From Elymus sibiricus (taxonomy: Eukaryota; Streptophyta; Magnoliopsida; Poales; Poaceae), in contig CM077670.1 in assembly GCA_039707655.1 (NCBI GenBank), positions 144,812,001 through 144,876,000 on the forward strand: a stretch of 64,000 nt of DNA, written 5' to 3'. The notes under the pieces were generated by a model. It was given only the letters and a program-made list of their open reading frames with translations. It searched no databases and was not told the DNA's origin. The first letter of the stretch is position 1; each line of letters opens with the position of its first letter. Both the position numbers and the translations under genes were made by a program. Shown here one piece after another: positions 24,620 to 36,487 of the stretch.

Positions 24620-27600
24620 CACTTCAACACAGTACAAGAAAGGTTAGCCTTGCCCGGGAGCTGCAGCGCAAGCAGCTGAGCAAGCTGATGAGACTGCACT
24701 TGTTTGACGCTTATATCCTCCAACTCTAGCTGCATAGCATCAATAGACGTCCTGTACTTTTGGTTAATCTTCCATAGAGATCGGAGTTCCAGTAGGAGTT
24801 GAGCTGAAGCATGTCTTTCTGCTTGAATTTGAGACTGAAGAAGTCAAACAAATTCAGGCTGCGACTTCATCGAGCTTGTGTCACTGCTATTAGCGAGTAA
24901 CTTCGACACTACACCAAGACATGACTTTGGGGTTGTATCGCTATCCCCAAGATGTGTTGCCTTCTTCCCTGCAATATATGTTAGAGGGACAAGCAATGTT
25001 TTCGTCTCAGTATCATTGTGGCAGTTCTTCTTGGCGTTAGAGATATCACTCAGAAAGACAAACAAGAAAACAGATAACAGGTTTTGCACGTATAAACATC
25101 AGTGTAGTCAATTCATCCCATTTCGTATGGGCAAATAAAGAGACATGGTCTAAAATAGCATTAACATCATATGGCATTGTTCATAGTTAAGACATGGCAG
25201 GAAAAGGCATTGTGCAGGAGTGGCCAGCTTCACCACACCACTGGATTATAGATCAAGAACACAAGCATATATGTGGTGCTAAAGAACATATAAGCATCAA
25301 TGGCCAGTGTGCTGTCAATTAATCCCATTTCAGATTGGTAAATAAAGAGACATGATTTAAATACATTAACAAAATATGGCATAGTTCATAGTTAAGACAT
25401 AGCAGGATATGACATTGTGCTGGAGTGGGTAGTTTCACCACACCACTGGATTACAGATCAAAAACACAAGCATGCATGCACTCTAAAGAAGATCACTTGC
25501 TCTGTTTAGTTTCATTTACATGGTATGAATAAGGAACTTGGTTGTACAACTAAAAACTGAAATTGAGAAGGACAAACTTATGTTTATGAACTTCTTCATA
25601 AGAAACTTTAAACATGCAATTTGATGCAAACGCGAAAAATAAACAGCAGTTGCAGTCATGCCTATCCAAATATACTAAACAAAGTTTGAAGGCTCGGGAA
25701 GGACAAACTTACGTTAGTAGTGAAGACCGGCTCTATAAAGCCCTTGTCCATGCTGATGTGTGTGTGGGGGGGGGGCAATTCAAGTAGTTTACCATAGAAT
25801 CTTCTTCATAACCATTGCCTTTATTCTACATTTTGTTAAGCGTGAATATAGATGTGATAATATAGGAACAAATGGAGAATATTTAAGCTAAGATGCAGAG
25901 TGATGCTACATAATCAACTAGCTATAAATGTAAGTGCAGCGGTACAGGCAAAAAGGTACTGACAAGAGCAATGCAGAGCTAAACTTCTTTAGTAGCATTT
26001 GTTTTATTCAACATTTTGGTAAGACTAAATATAGATCTGATAAGGTCTAGAAAATGGAGGGCAAGGGGAAATAAGGTGCAGAGTGATGGTACATGAACAA
26101 CTAGCTGTCAATATAAGTACAGTGATAAAGGACAACATGTACTTACAAGAACAATGTAGAGCTAAACTTCTTCATAAGCATTGGGTTTATTCTACATTAA
26201 TGTAAGCATTAATATAGATCTGATAATTTGGAGCGAATAGTGGATAAGCAAGCTATCATGCACACAAATGCCACATAATCAACTAGGTATGAATGTAAGT
26301 ACAGTGATACAGGGCAGCAGGTACTAACAAGAGCAAAGCAGCGAGCAGCATAGTTGCGATATCCTATCGTCCATTTCAAACCGTTATTCTTCTTCGAGTA
26401 GTTTTCCTGCAAAAGAGATCGGTAAGGCACATGCAGAAATGTAGGAGTTCAAATTGTCATGTGATCTCATAGACAGTACCTCTTCCTAGGGACGAGACCA
26501 GTGCATAACAAGGTTTTTCGATTCAATATCTTGTAAATTTAGCACCGGAGACTTCACTGAAATTTCGTTTATAGACTTGCCATCAAAGTGTGTTTGCCTC
26601 AGGTAACACCGATACTGCTGCAACGCGTCCTTGAAAAGCGCAAGCAAGCTTTGCTTGTCATGACTATCCAGATTGACTCTCTCCTATTTAGAAGAACGTA
26701 ATGTAAATCATTGATGTGTTCAATCAATAGAAAACAAGACAATAATCGCCATGAATAGCACTTACACGTATGTGCGACAGGAAGATGTGAAAAAGGTGTT
26801 TGTCTTCACTATAATCTTCCCATGATGGGAAGATACGCACATGGTTCCTAACAACATTGAAAGCATCGTCTTTTAAACTGGGAATAACTGGAATGGGATT
26901 CCAATCTGCGGGAATTGGGGCACTCTGCAGTTGGAATAGGTCTTTGGCCTGTGGATTTGGTGTACTTTTTGCTGGATTGGGATTTTTCTGTGGTACGGCT
27001 GGTGCTATGGCAACTGAAATCGGCATACCTTTTGCTGGAGTGCAGTTCCTATGTGGTGGGGCTAGTGGTATGGCCAGTGGAGTATGGGTATAGTCTGCTG
27101 GAGTCGGGCCTAAGTTTTGTGGCGCTGGTTCTGTCGCCAATATAAGTGGGGTGCTATCTGATTTCTCCGGTACCACCACCTTTTTCAAAGACTTTGTTTG
27201 TACTCCTTCAGGTTCTGGAATCACCCTCTTCCTTTTGGATGTCTGATACACAAGAACAACATTTGAATGGAAAAACATGGTATGTTGACAGATGGAATAG
27301 GTATAGATAATGGATGGGCATGGCATCTTCACATATATGATGAGTAAACTAAGCAGATGGCGGTGGAACGAAGTAGAAGAAATGCAAGACACCTTATGCA
27401 AGATACGTGCAACCAATAAAACCTTGCCAAATTAGAACAGGCACCTTGATGGGTAAACACGATAGGTGATCTGCCTTTGCCTGCACGAGCTCAGAATAGT
27501 CATTAGGATCATATTCTGAACACGAATCTGTCGGTGGGGAGCGTGTGGGTTTCATTCCACCTAGAATGGAACTCAATCCCTTGATGCCAAGTTTGTTAGC

Positions 27601-27687
27601 CATTGCACTTTTCCGCAGTATTCCTCTGATGCGCGAATTCTCATATTCATTGTGATCATGTTCAATATCTGATATGTATGAAAACAT
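24620..27687 (-). pseudogene. CACTA copy 1 second gene (ORF2), multi-exon, decayed
   Basis: Pieces of one protein family typical of grass CACTA elements follow in order on the minus strand. 27687-27420 begins SDIEHDHNEYENSR. 27250-26760 holds a Pro-rich stretch and then HVRIFPSWEDYSEDKHLFH. 26695-26470 includes YRCYLRQTHFDGK. 26405-26330 includes GLKWTIGYRNYAARC. 25065-24845 ends KSQPEFV. 24840-24620 includes SQIQAERHASAQLLLELRS. Repeat-rich introns separate them. A TGA interrupts the last exon right after PEFV, and one more stop is seen around 26500. The function of this protein is not established; DNA binding to subterminal repeats is a common suggestion. Exon edges are approximate. Confidence 0.6.
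25795..26340. repeat. Degenerate ~182-bp tandem repeat in an intron
   Basis: Three diverged units start near 25802, 25983 and 26167. They share CTTCTTCATAA-like, TTTATTCTACATT-like, ATATAGATCTGATAA-like and GTAAGTACAGTGATA-like blocks. Just before them, 25150-25290 and 25375-25470 form a separate direct duplication (GTTCATAGTTAAGACAT...CACCACACCACTGGATTA). They lie between exons of the CACTA gene and have no coding sense. Confidence 0.65.
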
Positions 27688-28159
27688 AAATAGTCGTGAG
27701 ATTATCTTTGAAATGCATAGGATATCCTAATATAATCTGGCAGATGACATTAATATAATCCTTGTGTGCTACCTCTGGAATTATGATGAGAGAGCCCATG
27801 TGTGCTATAATTTGGTGCGTACATTAATATAATCTGGCACTACTGCTCAAAAAAATAGGCTCCCTGTTGGGAGATCCAAAAGTAATGATAGTTAGCAGAT
27901 GACAGGTTCAAAATATACTATATGCAAAATTTATTGCCAAAGCATGATGACAAGAGCGCACATAGAAATAGTATTCCCTCATGACTCTATATGTGGCGCA
28001 CATGCATTTCAAAACTCGCGTTGTAACATTAGCTGACCAATTAAATGTGTCTCTATTTTATTAGTATTTGTATCGTATCAGATTTGAATTTGATAACTAA
28101 GCTTTGGAATTATGAGTGGCATGTAGTTTAGCTTGAAGTATGGAGTCACTACTAGGGAA

Positions 28160-28390
28160 AAGCCTATCAATAGCGCGGGTTAAATGACTAGCAATAGCGC
28201 GGGCACCCGCGCTACTGGTACAACGCTATAGCTAACATTTAGCAGTAGCGCGGGTACCCCCACGCTACTGCTATCCATATGTATGAGTAGCGTGTTTTAC
28301 GTAACCGCGCTGCTGCTAAAAGCTACAGCGCTGCTATTTAGAGCGCGCTACTACTAAAGCCTCGCTGCTGCAACACGCATACCCCGTGCT
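28160..28390. repeat. Subterminal repeats of CACTA copy 2
   Basis: The region has many copies of TAGCGCGG/CCGCGCTA in both orientations, for example near 28173, 28194, 28205, 28237, 28258 and 28353. These are typical CACTA subterminal binding motifs. Confidence 0.75.
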
Positions 28391-28664
28391 ACTGTTATTA
28401 TTTTCTGAATTTTTTCTGCGGCATATTTCCTCAGTATTTGTAGAGGTTTTATACAATAGTCTCTATCAAACATCATACACACAATAGTCTCATCATATCA
28501 TACACATACAAATCTAATCATAGCATACACATACAAATAGTCTCATCAAATCATGTCATCATGGTAATCATCATCCAACACAAATGATGTCTCTCGTCAT
28601 CATCTCGAAATAGCGATACAAGTTATGACATGTCTCAAATACATGCAACTACATCGTCATCCAT

Positions 28665-28916
28665 CTAAACGATGATATAGAAGAGAAGAGCTATCACTAT
28701 GAGTAAGAGCGGAATTATGCAGTACATGAGGCGCCGGTTCTGATTCCTCTCTCGCGCTAGCGTGAACCTCAAGTAACTAGCTTCTGCTTCCTGTCTGCTA
28801 TCGAACCCTTTATGGCTGCCGCCCGAGAACCGTGACACTTGGGCCTGACACTCAGGCCACTCGTCATACACTCCCGGAACCCTCCCTATGTACACGGCAT
28901 AGCACTTCTTCGCCAA
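28665..28916 (-). CDS. Small protein: RNase H1-type hybrid-binding domain plus membrane anchor
   Basis: This is an intact 83-residue frame. Residues 4-52 match the viroplasmin/RNase H1 N-terminal domain (PF01693 type): KCYAVYIGRVPGVYDEWPEC, then QV..FSGG..KGF.S..EAE. In RNase H1 this fold binds RNA-DNA hybrids. Residues 62-83 are a continuous hydrophobic stretch ending at the C terminus, which predicts a tail-anchored membrane protein. No RNase H catalytic domain follows, so it cannot cleave RNA. It lies about 500 bp from the CACTA terminus, downstream of the Ulp1-like gene, and may instead be its last exon. Such captured domains are seen next to other grass CACTA genes. Function unknown. The domain call is firm; the status as a separate gene is not. 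Confidence 0.6.
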   Translation of the reverse strand: MAKKCYAVYIGRVPGVYDEWPECQAQVSRFSGGSHKGFDSRQEAEASYLRFTLARERNQNRRLMYCIIPLLLIVIALLFYIIV

Positions 28917-29216
28917 GAAGGACCTATGTACCTATTAGAGATGCATCTTCATCAAGCGAATTCAATAATAATATGCAACATAATATACTTGAGCAACACG
29001 AAAAGAAAGAGTTAGCAAATAGATGCAACATATAGTAAACATAATTAATCAACACAGGTTCATCGTACCCAAACTAATTAACTAGATGTACGCAGGTCAT
29101 CGTACCCAAACTAACAAACTAGCGTTACACAAGTTTAGCAGGACCGTTGACATCACAAAGTTTCATCGCTACAGAAAGTACAAGTTCAACCGACACATCA
29201 TCATCGGCATCGTCAA

Positions 29217-32200
29217 TCACTGGAAGTTCCATCCATCCATATCCGGGAGGATGCACCGTAGCTTCGTGAACGGCCTCAGGTCCAAACGTTGTAGGCCTAT
29301 GCGAGTTCGGACGTCAGCTCGCGATATAGGGCCGTGGTGGAACATCCCCTTCTCTTCGACGACTTCTTTCATGATGATCGTTGCAATGTCCTTCTGGATG
29401 CAAAAGAAGTCATCTCTGAGTTTATAATCCGGTTCATCTCCTAAGGATTCTGCCCATTTGCGGATATGTTCATCGTTTCTTGTTGTCATGCAAAGCTCTT
29501 GGTGATCCCTTCTGAACTCCATCATGAGATGGAGGAGGTAGAATCCATCATTCTTGCTTGCTGTCGGTTGATGGATGCAACAGAAGGTAGTTTTATGCGA
29601 GAAATCTGGCTTGCTCTTCCTTTGTTTCCTGATCTCGATGTGGCCACCCCTCATGCTGAAGCCGTGGAGAGCATCATCCAGAATATTCATTATGTGGGTG
29701 TAGTCCTTCTTCTCATAGTTTCTGGACGAGTCGAAATACACAGCGTGGGAGACTCATGGGAAAAGAACGATAAGGACGGCGCGCCCGTTGCTGCGGGAAA
29801 AAAACACCTCAAATTAGTCTCCATATGAGCGAAGGAATGATTGAAATGTTTGAAAGGGTTGTCCGGCAATGACTTACATTGGATGATAAGGCAAGAGAAC
29901 CATTTCCTTGTCCTTATTCGTTATCATGAAGTATTCGATGTACTCCCTAGCAGCTTTATGTTCAAAGTCGCCGAGACTCAAGGACTCATGCATGTAGTAT
30001 GGATCCGCCACCGAGATTAGCGAGATTTGTTCTCTCCTGATGACGAAGTTCATATGTAGCGCAAAAAGGCAAACGATTGTAAAATCGAGCCGCCTCATGA
30101 GAAACATCTCAAAGATGTGATCAAACCGCAGGAAGAACACCTCCGCGGGCAGTGTGTCGACGTAGCACTTGCCCTCAGGCACATGAACCGCATAAAGCGG
30201 ATATCCTGGATCCTCCGAGGCGAGAAGGCTTTTCTCAGTCAATAGTACATGGTCATGCAGTCTCCTGAGATCCCCTGATATGCCCTCTAGCGGTTTCAGT
30301 GGTAGGATCGGCTCGCTCGCGACATGGAACATCGCCGCACCTTTGACCGGTACATGGTCTGCAAAATCGGTTGGCGGAGCCGACTGGCTGCTAGAAGCTT
30401 TGGCGGCAGCAGAGCCTCTCTTCAGCGGTCTCTTCCTCTCCTTTTTCTTGGGTTGACCGTCCAGACCCTTCCTTACCCCCGCCACCAGTGTTGTCGGGCT
30501 AAGCACTTTACGACCCTCGGCTAGTTGACCCTGCGTTGAGGCGGCATTTGGAGGCATGTCCTGTGAGGATTGCATGAAGAGAGACTTCTTGCAATCAACC
30601 CTAGGATGTTCCTGCCCGGGCACATCATCCATCTCCTCATCCGCATGCTCATAGCCCAAGTCATATGGCTGACTCATCATTTGTCCGTCGTCATTGGCGC
30701 CGGTATTGAGGAACCGAAGAGGGTCCTCCTCCATCTCATCATCCATTTCTTGTTCCATGGGGACGACTACATCATCCACTATTGGACCCCCTTCCTCGCG
30801 CCATCCGCCGCTCTCACCCGGCATGGGATCAGGCGCTGGTAATTGCGTAGGCGGGGTGGTGTTCATACCTTGCTGATGTGATGTTGTCATTGGTGTGCTC
30901 TCGGCCGCCTCCACACAAAGAAGATTCTTCGGCCACAGCAGCATCCAACCCTTGCATTGTCCAAGCAGCATCGGGGTCTCGTCCTCCTCTCCCCCGAGCC
31001 GTACTAGAGGAGCCAAATCCTCGTGGCCACTTTGACACTCGCCAAGGAAACCCTTAAGGTGCCAACGGGGATCGGCTGACCGTGGAACAGGCGTTCCTTG
31101 GGCTTCTGTATCGTCGCGGTTCCCACGTCCACCTTCTGGCCGTTGATCATGTACAGTATGGTGCACGGGATTTTGTCGGCCTGCAAAGACATGTCTGCAG
31201 CATCAGACATCCGAAAGGCGATGGAAGCAGAAGATTATAGATATGTTGGTGCGACGCGTAATTACTGTGAGGGCGTCAAGCTCAGCCAAAGTCGAAGCCC
31301 CGCCTCGCACGCCAGAGATGGAGGACGGGCTGCTATGAGCGGGTGCGGGACCTTGTGTGGTAGTGGTAGCAGGTGCTAGTGGTGCGATGGTCAACAAGTT
31401 GCTCCCGACGAAGCTGGGCATGGGAAAGTGTTCTGGCCCTTTGTTTGGGTTTTTCTTCGTCCAGTCGACAACAGCCGGAACCAAGGCATTAACCGAAGAT
31501 ACGAAGTCCACTCTGCAGGCAGCTACTGCTGTCTCGACTGCCGCTTTGAGGACCTCAGATTTCAGGACTTCTTGGGTCTCAGCTGATTTTTTGTCGACCA
31601 CAAGCACCACCTTCTCATCGATGTTTACCTGACTGAACTTCCTTCTTTGCCTTTTGGCCTCCGGATCCTCGTGGTGGTAGTACTTCCATGTGGCGCCGTC
31701 TTCGATGCCGTGCACACGTCCATACTGCGGCCGCTTGCCCGGAGGGAGTCCCTTTAGTATGTTCAAGGACCGGTTGAGAGGGGTGTCCCACATGGGCCTC
31801 GCCGATGACTGAGACGACGAGTCGCTTTCGGCCGCAAGCTTGTGTTGATCTTTCTGCAAAAGGAACGCTGACCGTTTACAAATGTTACTACAATGTGTAG
31901 TCGAATTGATCAAAAGCTAATATAAGGTGGTAATTACCAGTATTCTCATCAATTTCCTCGTGGGCTCGTCCGTGTAGAAAACCTTTTTTTCTTTGTCCCA
32001 CTTGTACCGAGCCATGATGAACTCATGCTCCAGCGGGTCGGTGAACTCCGCCAAGGGGTCTGGGATCCCGTGGGCATCACGTTCCGCGTCCTCCTTATCC
32101 CATATGCGTTTCTTGCCAATGTAACCATGGCTTCCGAGGCGGTGGTTCCCAGTGTTCCTTTGCTGAAGCCCCTTGAATTTCTCGGACTTACGCTTGGCAT

Positions 32201-32871
32201 CTTCGGTAGCACAAGTTTCCTTGAATTTTTCGTAGTCCTCTTCCTAAAGTGTGGGATTTTCCGCAAAAATCTTGGAGTAGGGTTCTTTCTTGTCAATCGA
32301 TCGTTTCACCCTGACTTTCCAGGCAGACAATGCGCTGCTGAACTTCCCCATGGCGATGTTGTTTATCTTCTTCATGGCACGATCTTCCCATGGAAGTTTG
32401 GTGTCATCCCGGCTGGGGAAATGGTATCTCTGGTGCAACTTCGTTAGGAGGAGGTGCTCCATATTTTTTGGTTTACTCCTTAAGTCCGTGGCGTTGATGC
32501 TCGCGATGTCCCGTAGGATGCATCCGAGTTGGTTGCCGTAGTTCTTGCGAGCTTCCTCCGGCGCTATTGGCTCAAATTTGCCGGGGTGCACCTCTGTGAC
32601 CACCAGTTTGCCGGTGCCGAGCTTGTTAGGATGTCATGACCTCATACTCTTCTGCTTCGGCCCCGGTCTCGGCTCCGGTGTCGGTGCCATCGGTGCCGGT
32701 GGTGGTGTCGGTGTCGGGGTCGGCGGCAGTAGCACCGTCCGCTATTACAAGCGGGCCCTCCAAACCTTCGTCTACCCGACTACAAAAAAAGTCGAGGTAA
32801 TCATGTTCATGCTGTAAAGGATCGTCGACCTCATGATGATCAGAAGCCCCGGCTTCATCGTTGTTCGACAT
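29217..32871 (-). pseudogene. CACTA copy 2 second gene with Ulp1-like C-terminal region
   Basis: The likely start is at 32871 (MSNNDEAGASDHHEVDD). Recognisable blocks follow: 32600-31950 (ARKNYGNQLGC..., WDKEKKVFYTDEP), 31800-31400 (RPMWDTPLNRSLN, KRPQYGRVHGIEDGATWK), 31090-29874 (acidic, Pro-rich, then basic) and 29741-29217. The last block includes YFDSSRNYEKKDY and CCIHQPTASKNDGFYLLHLM, and has the shape of a C48 (Ulp1/SUMO-protease-like) peptidase end. Where the family has catalytic Cys before GFY, this copy has Asp, so protease activity is unlikely. A frameshift near 32625 and a stop near 32245 add to the decay. Introns are likely at 31170-31200, 31915-31950 and 29745-29875. Exon borders are estimates. 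Confidence 0.6.
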
Positions 32872-33675
32872 GTTTCCTACGTACGGTTAAGTTTGCTCGT
32901 TTAATTCTCAAACTATAATAAAATGAATAATGACATAAAAAAGGCCTATGGTTTGCCGGAATGCCGTTTCATTCCCATCCCAGCAATTCCCGGGCACTCA
33001 ATATGTCCTACTTTCTAGCACAAGTCATGCCAAAATTCACGGGAAATTTTGGCAAGACCTTTGCTAAAAAGTGGACATATCGAGCGCTTGAAATTCGCCG
33101 GAACAAAAATGAATCAACATTCGGGCAAAACATAGGCCACTCGGAGTTTCCCTGCATATAGATCACTCAATGGATATCATCATGTAGTACTCAATGGATA
33201 TCACTCAATGGATATCATCATGTAGTACTCAAAGGAGATCATCATGTAGTACTCACATAAATAACCAACAAATGAATGTGTCAAATCTTGCTATCTAGAG
33301 TAGGGGCATGTGAACATATAACCAACAAATTATTCAAGATAACAAATAACCAACAAATTATTTCATACTACATTGTTTCTACACAATTCTAGGGCTCAAA
33401 TTATGAACCGTAGAACTCAATTCAAATTATGTCCTAAATTCTGAACCATAGCACTCTATTCATATTTCTGTCCTAATAAAAATAATGAACCTAGAACTAA
33501 AATACCACTAATGAACCCTAATGAACCCTAGAACTAAATTCCTAGAACTAAAATCCCCCTAATGAACCCTAGAACTAATTTCCTACTGTCTATAGCACAG
33601 AGATGAGACGGGGAGGGTAGAGAGAGGATGCTCACCGGAGCAGGGGCGGCGACATCGGAGGGGCTGCAGAGGGTG

Positions 33676-33930
33676 GAGGGGGAGGCGGCGACGACAAGGA
33701 GGGGCGGCCTCGGGTGGCGGCGGCCCGTGCTCCGGCGACTTCGGGTGCTCCTGAAGGTCCACGACGTCAAGGAGGGGCTCGGGGAAGAGGGCGGAGGGGG
33801 AGGCGGCGACAACGAGGAGGGGCGTCCTCGGGTGGCGGTGACACGTGCTCCGGCGACCTCGGGTGCTCCTAAAGGTCCGCGGTGGCAAGGAGGGGCTCGG
33901 GGAAGAGGGCTTTGGCGAGGACAGGCACGG
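33676..33930. repeat. GC-rich tandem duplication, 118-bp unit
   Basis: CGGGTGGCGG begins units at 33711 and 33829. Each unit also holds GCTCCGGCGAC, GGGTGCTCCT and AAGGAGGGGCTCGGGGAAGA. The block lies upstream of the second gene and may be its 5' leader or promoter. Open frames in it are low-complexity shadows. A run of 13 G at about 33990-34003 adjoins it. Confidence 0.6.
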
Positions 33931-34035
33931 CGAAGATGGCTACAGTGGGGAAGCGGTGGAAGCGAGGGCGAAAGAGGGGTGGGGGGAATCGGGGGGGGGG
34001 GGGGGAGTGGGATGGAGAGGAAACCGTGGCCACTT

Positions 34036-34215
34036 ACTAAGTCAAAATAGCAGTAGCGCGTTTTGAAACCGCGCTGCTGCTATTCTTCGTATCTGTAGCG
34101 CGTTTCAAAACCGCGCCCCCGCTATTCTGCGTATCTGTAGCGCATTTGTACCGAACCCTCGCTATAGCTAAGTTAGCTATAGCGCGGGGTTGAAATCCAT
34201 CGCTACTACTATTTT
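34036..34215. repeat. Subterminal-type CACTA repeats in an internal position
   Basis: GTAGCGCGTTT, ACCGCGCTGCTGC, TATAGCGCGGGG and CGCTACTACT occur here in the same style as the terminal block at 28160-28390. They lie between the transposase gene and the second gene, not at an element end. A pyrimidine-rich tract (34250-34345) and a TA microsatellite follow. Confidence 0.65.
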
Positions 34216-34440
34216 GACTTAGAGGCAGGCGCGGTTTCCTCTCCATTTCCCTCTCTCCATTCTTTCCTTTTTTCCTTTTTATTTTCTTTTCATTTTCTTA
34301 TTCCTTTCCTTTTTCTTTTTCTTTTCATTTTCTTATTCCTTTCCTTCTCTCCATTTTGACTTAGAGGCAGGGTTGTACCGAGCTGGAACCATGGTGGGAA
34401 AGGGGATACAATGTATATAACTCAGGCGATATATTAGTGC

Positions 34441-34471
<31 letters not shown>
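34441..34471. repeat. TA dinucleotide microsatellite
   Basis: An uninterrupted run of about 14 AT units lies just beyond the 3' end of the TNP2 gene. It is probably a neutral repeat. Confidence 0.85.
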
Positions 34472-34474
<3 letters not shown>

Positions 34475-34535
34475 ACATCATTTGACCGATAACGCGGTCA
34501 AGTGCATATAGAAAATAGGTACAAATATATGTTAC

Positions 34536-36487
34536 TCAGCGTCGACGTTTTCGTTTCTGAGTGAGCTTCTTTCCTTTCTTGGCTGTCGAATAATTGAGCC
34601 CCTCGTTGTGACTTTTTCTTTTCCATGGAATATGATTTTTCTTCGGTAATGTAGTCTTGATTCTTCTTTTGACGTACGCTTCATTGTCATCGTCATCTTC
34701 CCTCATCGGGTTGCCGTACTGGTCGTAGTCTTCCACGTTGGCGACTCCATCCATTAAGACAATACTCCTTTTGCCTCTCCTCACGACAACACGGCTCGGA
34801 TTGCTCGGGTCGGTTAGGAATAAGCATTGTGTCACGTGCTTAGCGTGTACCCATGGCTCATTTTTGGCGATGACGTTCACGGTAGCGCTCTTGGCGTCGG
34901 GTATGGACATGGTAGTGAAAAACCGGTTTTCTTTATGGACGGACTTAGCCCATCTGACATGGAACATCGTCGCACTGTGCAGTCCAGAGTAGTCAAGCTC
35001 CCAGATCTCTTCGACCCTTCCATAGAATCTTTCAGTTGCGCCATTGTTGCCGGTCATGCATTCCATTGTCATCCCTGAGTTCTGGTAATCACTGGTTATA
35101 TCTTTGGCCTCTGTGTAGAACGTGTATCCGTTGATATCGTATGCCTGATAGATCACGAGGTTGGGCGCGGGGCCATGTGCTAAGGCATATATGAGCAATC
35201 CATCAGTAGAGCCCTCTTCCGGGGGATTAGCAAGAACATGTTGTTTGAACCAAGTCAAGAAAGTGAGGTTGTGCTCTCTAATAACTCCGACGTCCGTCTT
35301 GCGCATCCCCCGGTAGCTGTATTTCTTTGCGATGGTTTCTTTGTGCAGTGTCACGAAAGGATCTACCATGTCTAGGTGCTGTAGCACTACTAAGTTTGCT
35401 ATGTCAAAGTCGTTACGTCGACCCGAGTGGTCCACATGTAGTTCCCTCCAGCCGTTGGTGTGACCTTCACCTCCGAGCCTCCCAAGGTGCTTGTTGACGG
35501 GCAAACCAACAACAGGGTCTCCGATGCCTAGATAATTCTCGCAGAAGGAGATGCACTCTTGGGTCAGAAAGCCCTGGACAATGCTTCCATCTGGACGGGA
35601 CATGTTACGAACGAATCCTTTGATGACCCCATTCATCCTCTCGAACGACATCACGCTGTGCAGGAATGTCGGCCCGAGGTCGATGATGTCGTCCACAATG
35701 TGGAGACACAGATGCACCATGACGTCAAAGAATGCGGGCGGGAAGTACATCTCAAGCTCATTTAGTATGACAACGATCTCTTCCTGTAGCCTTCGGAGTT
35801 GCTTCACACTGATCGACTTTCGAGAGATAACGTCGAAAAAGTTGCAGAGACCAGTAAGCGTATCACGAACGTGCTGGTCCATTATCCCTCTAATGGCAAC
35901 AGGGAGTATCTGCGTCATCATCACGTGACAGTCATGAGACTTCATCCCGCTGAACCTTTTCTTCTTCGTGTCTAAAAATCTGCTTATCTTCCCACAGTAA
36001 CCGAAACTAACTTTGATTCCAGCAAGGAACTTGAAGAATTGATCCATCTCCTTCGGACTTAAGGTGAAGCAAGAAGGGGGGCAATATTGCTCTTCCTTCT
36101 TGTTGACTTTTTTGCCCCTGTCCCCCACCTCGGTCTCCATCTCTGTGTCCTCCGACGACTTTTTACGGGGCATGTGGAGATCTGCCCTGATTTCCAAATC
36201 TTCCAAGTCTTTTCTTGCCTTCGGCCCATCCTTGGTCTTGTCCGGCATGTTCATCAGTGTCCCAAGCAAACTCTCGAGGACATTCTTCGTGATATGCATT
36301 TGATCAAGGCAATGAGGCGTGTCGAGTTTGGGCCAGTACTCCAAGTCCCAGAAAACTGACCTTGTTTTCCATACCTTCAGCAGTGGCTCCGGCGCTTTTT
36401 TCATCTTTCCTGGCGCGGGGCACTCTTCCCAGTTTTTCAACAACTCATAGAATTTGGCGCTGCTCCTCTTACATGGAGGTCCTCGAT
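34536..36487 (-). pseudogene. CACTA TNP2-type transposase, N-terminal part missing
   Basis: The frame is open from the junction at 36487 to a stop at 34536, about 650 residues. It begins within the TNP2 transposase domain (PF02992 type; NRGPPCKRSSAKFYELLKNW, DTPHCLDQMHITKNV). A DUF4218-like domain follows (SRFLDTKKKRFSGMKSHDCH, MSFERMNGVIKGFVRN), then a DUF4216-like domain (GRVEEIWELDYSG), and it ends in a Lys/Arg-rich tail that could be a nuclear localisation signal. The protein would cut and rejoin CACTA ends in the nucleus. The N-terminal zinc-finger and first catalytic portion are absent because a Gypsy LTR begins at 36488. The open frame suggests the loss was recent, but the copy cannot make a whole transposase. 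Confidence 0.85.

Larger units (their letters stand above)
22992..28146 (-). mobile_element. CACTA transposon copy 1, 3' terminal part
   Basis: The left edge is a clear CACTA terminus (CACTACAAAAAAAAA) after a possible TCA target triplet. Next come about 1.3 kb of subterminal repeats, then a decayed multi-exon gene on the minus strand. The order fits the 3' end of a Caspar-type CACTA element, where this second gene follows TNP2. The transposase part should lie to the right, but another CACTA element (28147 onward) is inserted and the continuation is not found in the window. The target triplet cannot be verified. Confidence 0.82.
28147..36487 (-). mobile_element. CACTA transposon copy 2, 3' part
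   Basis: This is a second CACTA element nested in copy 1. The left terminus reads CACTACTAGGGAAAAGCC after AGT. It continues with TAGCGCGG subterminal repeats, a small HBD-type gene, a long second gene with a Ulp1-like end, and a TNP2 transposase, all on the minus strand. In element sense the order is TNP2, second gene, small gene, 3' terminus. The 5' end, including the N-terminal part of TNP2, is missing where a Gypsy LTR fragment starts at 36488. Confidence 0.85.

Noticed and set aside
29086..29427. Plus-strand 113-residue frame
   Set aside because: It is the complement of the Ulp1-like gene of CACTA copy 2.
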